Origin: Methylocystaceae bacterium | Lineage (GTDB): Bacteria > Pseudomonadota > Alphaproteobacteria > Rhizobiales > Beijerinckiaceae | DNA: 50,347 nt | Reading direction: 5' to 3' | Assembly: GCA_014190435.1 (NCBI GenBank) | Contig: BJGJ01000008.1 | Span: forward strand, 1-50,347 | Shown here: positions 47,127 to 50,347 of the stretch, piece after piece | How positions within the stretch are numbered: position 1 is the first letter of the stretch | Layout: every line of letters starts with the position of its first letter | Translations under genes and position numbers: made by a program | Notes under the pieces: model-generated | Told to the model about the DNA's origin: nothing | Seen by the model: the letters and a program-made list of their open reading frames with translations, nothing else | Database searches by the model: none

Positions 47127-47375
47127 ATGTCCAATTGGTCCGCAGAGAAAAAAACATTAATTGCTGGCGTTGCTCTATTTATTATCCTCGCCGGTGTTGG
47201 GGCCTGGACGATACTTTACCAAACCCTCCCCGGCGGCGTCTGGCATCGCAATCGCCTTACTGGGGCAACATGCTACATTACTGTTCACTGCTGGACGCAG
47301 GGTAAGGACCCCTTTGGTAAAGGATTAAAACTGCCCACGGATCCATTTGGTAAAGTCGAAGAGACCTCGCCTTAG
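47127..47375 (+). CDS. Small single-helix membrane protein, function unknown
   Basis: An 82-residue product from ATG 47127, preceded by a GGAAGGA at good spacing. Its N-terminus (MSNWSAEKKTLIAGVALFII) leads into one transmembrane helix (residues about 11-32). The rest, WHRNRLTGATCYITVHCWTQ and two repeats of a DPFGK sequence, would lie in the periplasm if the N-terminus stays inside. Two Cys residues (TCY and HCW) could pair. The frame is open to a GTG at 47049, but no ribosome site supports it. I do not recognise the family. Confidence 0.6.
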   Translation: MSNWSAEKKTLIAGVALFIILAGVGAWTILYQTLPGGVWHRNRLTGATCYITVHCWTQGKDPFGKGLKLPTDPFGKVEETSP

Positions 47376-47461
47376 TCACATTTCTAATAGTTTGGCTTTA
47401 AACAAGATCGCTATTTAAAAATTCAAACATACTGCGTCTACATACGTAAGTTGTTAGGCGC

Positions 47462-47518
47462 GGGCTCTATGATAGCCCCTGTAATGTGCGGTAACACACA
47501 TTCATAGTGACCGCACAT
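47462..47518 (+). other. Tandem hairpins with short ORF upstream of the 38-residue peptide gene
   Basis: GGGCT (47462-47466) pairs with AGCCC (47474-47478), and ATGTGCGGT (47484-47492) pairs exactly with ACCGCACAT (47510-47518) over a 17-nt loop. A 12-codon frame (ATG 47469 to TAG 47507, MIAPVMCGNTHS) runs through both. The second stem ends 28 nt before the GGAGGA of the next gene. The structure could be a leader or mRNA-stabilising element. Confidence 0.45.
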
Positions 47519-47557
47519 GGTTAAGGCTTCCTCAATAAATACTTAGCGGAGGAACCA

Positions 47558-47674
47558 ATGACCAAGGAATCTGATTTTGAAGGAAAATTCGTTACCGTCG
47601 TAGCTACCATAGCTTTTTTAAGCTTTAATGGCGTTGTTTTAGCCGGTTTATTTAAAATCCTAGCCAATACATGA
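47558..47674 (+). CDS. 38-residue single-pass membrane peptide
   Basis: An ORF of 38 residues with an unusually strong ribosome binding site (GCGGAGGAACCA before ATG). The product reads MTKESDFEGKFVTVVATIAF then LSFNGVVLAGLFKILANT: a short charged start and one hydrophobic helix. No His is present, so a bacteriochlorophyll-binding antenna peptide is unlikely. Its size is comparable to small membrane subunits of respiratory or photosynthetic complexes, but I assign no function. Two hairpins lie directly upstream. Confidence 0.55.
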   Translation: MTKESDFEGKFVTVVATIAFLSFNGVVLAGLFKILANT

Positions 47675-47799
47675 CAAAAGCTTGAACAGTTAGCTTGTTA
47701 TCTTTATATCGCCAGCCTTCAACTGACGATAGCTTAACGCTCCCAACGCTGTTGTTGATCTCAGCATGAATAACAGATCACTCACCGCAAGATAAGATC

Positions 47800-49890
47800 A
47801 TGCTTCGAAATACTATCTATTTTCTGACTAATAGATTAAATAATGCTATGCATTCATCTAATCAAAACCTACTTCGTGCTTTCTCTTCTCAAAAATTTGG
47901 GTTGCCGGATTTTAATTATATAAACCCAAGCGATTTTGAAGAAGCCTTTGCGTTATCTATTCTTGCACACAAATCAGAAATTGAGCGTATCTCGCAAAAT
48001 CCGAGATCTCCAACATTTCAAAACACGATAGACGCCCTGGAAATAGCAAGTCTCGAGATTGATAATCTTAGCAATATTTTCTGGAATCTTGCGAGCGCTC
48101 ATACAAATTCTCAGCTACAACAAATAGAACCTGAAATTGCACGAATTCTGTCAAGACACCATAGTGATATCTCTACAAATTCTAAATTATTTAAAAGAAT
48201 TGAACACCTTTATAATTCCAAACAAGAGTCAAATTTAAATAACGAGCAAACTCGCGTTCTTGAACTCTACTATAAGTCTTTCATTCGCTCTGGGGCAAAT
48301 CTATCAATTGAGTCTCAATATAGGCTCGCAGAAATCCTCGAGGATCTTGCAAGCCTTTCGGTTAATTTCTCACAAAATATTCTTTCTGAAGAAGCGGAAT
48401 ATATGCTGTTGCTGGATGACACAGATCTCGCAGGCCTTAGCAATAATTTCATTAGATCTTGCGCCAAGATCGCGGAAGAACGAGGAAAAATTGGAAAATA
48501 TGCAATTACTTTGTCAAGATCCAGCGCAGAAACATTTTTACAAAGCTCAGAAAACAGAGATCTTAGAAAAACGATATTCGATGCCTGGACAAAACGAGGC
48601 GATAATAAAAACGTTGATAATTCAGTCATCATTAAAAAAATTCTAACTCTACGCAAAGAGCAAGCGGATCTCCTTGGATACAATAATTTTGCGGATTATA
48701 AATTAGAAAATACAATGGCGATAAAGCCGGACGCTGTTTACGAATTACTATTTCGCGTATGGGAACCAGCAGTAAAAGCCGCACAAAAAGAGCGCGAAAT
48801 CTTACAAAATCTGGCGAGAATGCAAGATCAAACTCTAACCCTTGCTGCGCATGACTGGCGTTACTACGCTGAGCAGCAAAGACAAATAGACCATAATCTT
48901 GATCAAGGCGAACTTAGAAAATACTTCAAGCTCGAAAATATTATCGAAGCTGCATTTTTTGTCGCCAAAAAACTTTTTGGTTTAACTTTTAGGAAAATAG
49001 CAGATCTCAATCTTTATCATGAGGATGTTATTGCTTATGAGGCCGTAAATGAAAATGGAGACCATGTTGCTCTTTTCTTAGCCGACTATTTCGGTCGTCC
49101 CTCCAAGCGTAGTGGAGCATGGATGTCTTCTTTGAGGTGTCAACAGAAACTAACCGGGAATGTAAGGCCAATCATTGTCAATGTTATGAACTTCATCAAA
49201 GCCGCCGATCATCAGCCAACACTGCTGAGTATTGAAGAAGCCAGAACACTCTTTCATGAATTTGGCCATGCATTACATGGTATGCTGTCTGACGTTACTT
49301 ACCCCTTCGTATCTGGAACAAATGTCCAACGCGATTTTGTTGAACTTCCATCGCAGTTATTTGAGCACTGGCTCCTTGAACCTGAAATCCTAAAAATTTT
49401 TGCGAAACATTCAGAAACAGACGAGATAATTTCCACTGCAATGATCCATCGCATAATTGAGTCGGCTAAATTTAATCAAGGCTTTAATGCCGTCGAGTTT
49501 TGTGCTTCTGCTTTGATCGACATGAAGATCCATCAAGAAACAGAAATTGAGGCTCTTGAGCTCAATAAATTTGAAACAGAGCAGTTAAGTCTAATTGGAA
49601 TGCCTGATTCTATTGTTATGCGACATCGTCTATCGCATTTCTCGCATATTTTTTCTGGAGATGGTTATTCAGCAGGCTATTATAGCTATCTCTGGGCCGA
49701 GACCCTCGACGCAGATGCATTTGAAGCCTTTAAAGAGACTTCAGATATATTTAACACAGAAGTAAGCCAAAAGCTTAAGAAGCATATTTACGCAGCTGGC
49801 GGCGCTCAAGATCCGTTTGAAACATACATTAAGTTTAGAGGAAGAATGCCAACCACGGAACCGCTACTCCGGCAAAAGGGTTTCTTATAA
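47800..49890 (+). CDS. M3 family peptidase, Dcp-like (peptidyl-dipeptidase)
   Basis: A 696-residue zinc metallopeptidase of the M3 family, which cleaves small peptides. The zinc motif is HEFGH at residues 486-490 (TLFHEFGHALHGML), with the third ligand Glu in RDFVELPSQLFEHW. The segment SGAWMSSLRCQQKLTG and SGTNVQRDFVELPSQ resembles Dcp (peptidyl-dipeptidase) more than PrlC/oligopeptidase A. No signal peptide is evident beyond a weak hydrophobic start, so it is probably cytoplasmic. A second in-frame ATG at 47848 is an alternative start. The gene is AT-rich and follows the small peptide gene by 125 bp. Confidence 0.9.
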   Translation: MLRNTIYFLTNRLNNAMHSSNQNLLRAFSSQKFGLPDFNYINPSDFEEAFALSILAHKSEIERISQNPRSPTFQNTIDALEIASLEIDNLSNIFWNLASAHTNSQLQQIEPEIARILSRHHSDISTNSKLFKRIEHLYNSKQESNLNNEQTRVLELYYKSFIRSGANLSIESQYRLAEILEDLASLSVNFSQNILSEEAEYMLLLDDTDLAGLSNNFIRSCAKIAEERGKIGKYAITLSRSSAETFLQSSENRDLRKTIFDAWTKRGDNKNVDNSVIIKKILTLRKEQADLLGYNNFADYKLENTMAIKPDAVYELLFRVWEPAVKAAQKEREILQNLARMQDQTLTLAAHDWRYYAEQQRQIDHNLDQGELRKYFKLENIIEAAFFVAKKLFGLTFRKIADLNLYHEDVIAYEAVNENGDHVALFLADYFGRPSKRSGAWMSSLRCQQKLTGNVRPIIVNVMNFIKAADHQPTLLSIEEARTLFHEFGHALHGMLSDVTYPFVSGTNVQRDFVELPSQLFEHWLLEPEILKIFAKHSETDEIISTAMIHRIIESAKFNQGFNAVEFCASALIDMKIHQETEIEALELNKFETEQLSLIGMPDSIVMRHRLSHFSHIFSGDGYSAGYYSYLWAETLDADAFEAFKETSDIFNTEVSQKLKKHIYAAGGAQDPFETYIKFRGRMPTTEPLLRQKGFL

Positions 49891-50082
49891 ATCCATTCGA
49901 AAGATTTATTTTCCTAAAAACTAGGAAGTCAACAAGATTGGTATAAAAAATCTAGAAAGTGAAAATATAATAATGTTAGTTTTATACAGACCCAGAATTT
50001 GTATTAAAGACCTGTCTACCCCAAACCTAGAACGAAAAACATCTTGTCTACTTTATAAGTGGCACAACAGAAACTTTGCTAT

Positions 50083-50199
50083 TAGCGCTGGTTGCTCTTA
50101 GCTTTTGCCTTTACTGGAACAGGAATACGCCTTGGTGCGGCAAGCCAAAAAGCTATTGGTGTAAGAAGTGCTGCTGCGCCCAGTGTAATCATGATCATT
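50083..50199 (-). CDS. 38-residue membrane peptide
   Basis: A 38-residue ORF with an excellent ribosome binding site (AAGGGGGAACTATA before ATG 50199). It reads MIMITLGAAALLTPIAFWLA, then APRRIPVPVKAKAKSNQR: one short hydrophobic helix with a basic Pro/Lys tail. An in-frame second ATG lies two codons in. It follows the partial gene at the window end, with a strong GC-rich hairpin between them, so it is probably the second gene of a small operon. I do not recognise it. Confidence 0.55.
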
Positions 50200-50220
50200 A
50201 TAGTTCCCCCTTAGAGTAAT

Positions 50221-50247
50221 CCGCCCGCATCTTTTGGATGCGGGCGG
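50221..50247 (-). other. Strong intercistronic hairpin
   Basis: CCGCCCGCATC (50221-50231), five loop bases and GATGCGGGCGG (50237-50247) form a perfect 11-bp GC-rich stem between two short minus-strand genes. On the minus strand it is followed by ATTACTC without a T-tract, so it is more likely an mRNA-processing or stabilising stem, or an inefficient terminator, than a full terminator. Confidence 0.7.
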
Positions 50248-50257
50248 CTTATATCAA

Positions 50258-50347
50258 TTACTGGGTCAGCAGGGCTGAGCCTTCTTTGCCAACGAGCGCG
50301 TGAACGCGGCCGAGGATCTGAAGAACAACGCCGAACACACCAAGAGC
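50258..50347 (-). CDS. C-terminal end of a small protein (cut by window edge)
   Basis: The last 29 codons of a minus-strand gene, ending in TAA at 50258-50260. They read ALGVFGVVLQILGRVHALVG then KEGSALLTQ: an amphipathic or membrane-like stretch with a His after the hydrophobic part. Codon use is GC-richer and more even than in the surrounding DNA, suggesting a highly expressed gene. The rest lies outside the window, and I cannot name it. Confidence 0.6.
   Translation of the reverse strand, partial: ALGVFGVVLQILGRVHALVGKEGSALLTQ

Noticed and set aside
47558-47674. Light-harvesting (antenna) peptide
   Set aside because: Size and strong ribosome site fit, but the essential bacteriochlorophyll-ligating His and the C-terminal aromatic residues are missing.
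49900-49935. Terminator after the M3 peptidase gene (TTCCTA/TAGGAA hairpin)
   Set aside because: Only a 6-bp AT-rich stem without a following T-tract in the direction of transcription.
50083-50199. Light-harvesting alpha peptide
   Set aside because: No His in the hydrophobic helix and no typical antenna N-terminus, although the operon layout is suggestive.
1-50347. CRISPR array, insertion sequence, prophage or rRNA operon
   Set aside because: No regularly spaced repeats, transposase, phage structural genes or rRNA sequence were seen.

Overview
This window is a bacterial chromosome segment, most likely from an alphaproteobacterium of the order Hyphomicrobiales (Rhizobiales) that oxidises one-carbon compounds. 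The evidence is the tetrahydromethanopterin (H4MPT) C1 enzymes Fae, MtdB and an FhcA-type subunit, an Irr-type Fur-family iron regulator, and typical rhizobial gene neighbourhoods (rsh-pdxJ-acpS-lepB-rnc-era-recO, hydrolase-cysE, irr beside lytic transglycosylase). By eye the base composition is well below the 60+ % GC usual for methylotrophs of this order. It is lower still after about 29.5 kb and after about 39 kb. These values were judged, not computed.

Layout. 1-1.2 kb, minus strand: fae (cut by the window edge) and mtdB, two steps of formaldehyde oxidation. 1.2-1.6 kb: divergent spacer with a perfect 34-bp palindrome and a good rpmB promoter. 1.6-4.2 kb: rpmB with terminator, thrS and tRNA-Arg(ACG). 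4.3-9.4 kb: alpha/beta hydrolase, cysE, an anchored periplasmic protein, parC and a small secreted protein. 9.4-16.9 kb: a long minus-strand housekeeping run, recO, DUF1737 gene, era, rnc, lepB, acpS, pdxJ, rsh, rpoZ, with 4-bp GTGA overlaps at rnc/era and pdxJ/acpS. 17.3-21.9 kb: NYN-domain protein, smpB, dapA and a soluble lytic transglycosylase. 21.9-26.6 kb: ackA, divergent pxpABC (5-oxoprolinase) and a DUF5765 membrane protein. 26.6-29.5 kb: cupin, glyoxalase II, methyltransferase and a serine carboxylesterase.

29.5-32.0 kb is an AT-rich stretch with one glycosyltransferase, bounded by tRNA-Arg(CCT). 32.1-38.9 kb: polyphosphate:AMP phosphotransferase, galU, irr, an MltB-like transglycosylase, a GNAT acetyltransferase, and leuA behind a leader that looks like a leucine attenuation region. 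39.1-43.3 kb: PEP synthase converging with an isolated fhcA homologue. 43.4-50.3 kb is the accessory end: a Sel1-like secreted protein, a small cysteine-containing secreted protein, a membrane protein with a cyclic-nucleotide-binding domain, nearly 1 kb with no gene, several very small membrane-peptide genes with strong ribosome binding sites and hairpins, and a Dcp-type M3 peptidase.

The metabolic thread is C1 oxidation (fae, mtdB, fhcA) together with central carbon and amino-acid functions (ppsA, ackA, leuA, dapA, cysE). The least explained material is the small-peptide genes at 47.1-47.7 kb and 50.1-50.3 kb, the palindrome at 1.4 kb, the leuA leader and the orphan fhcA.
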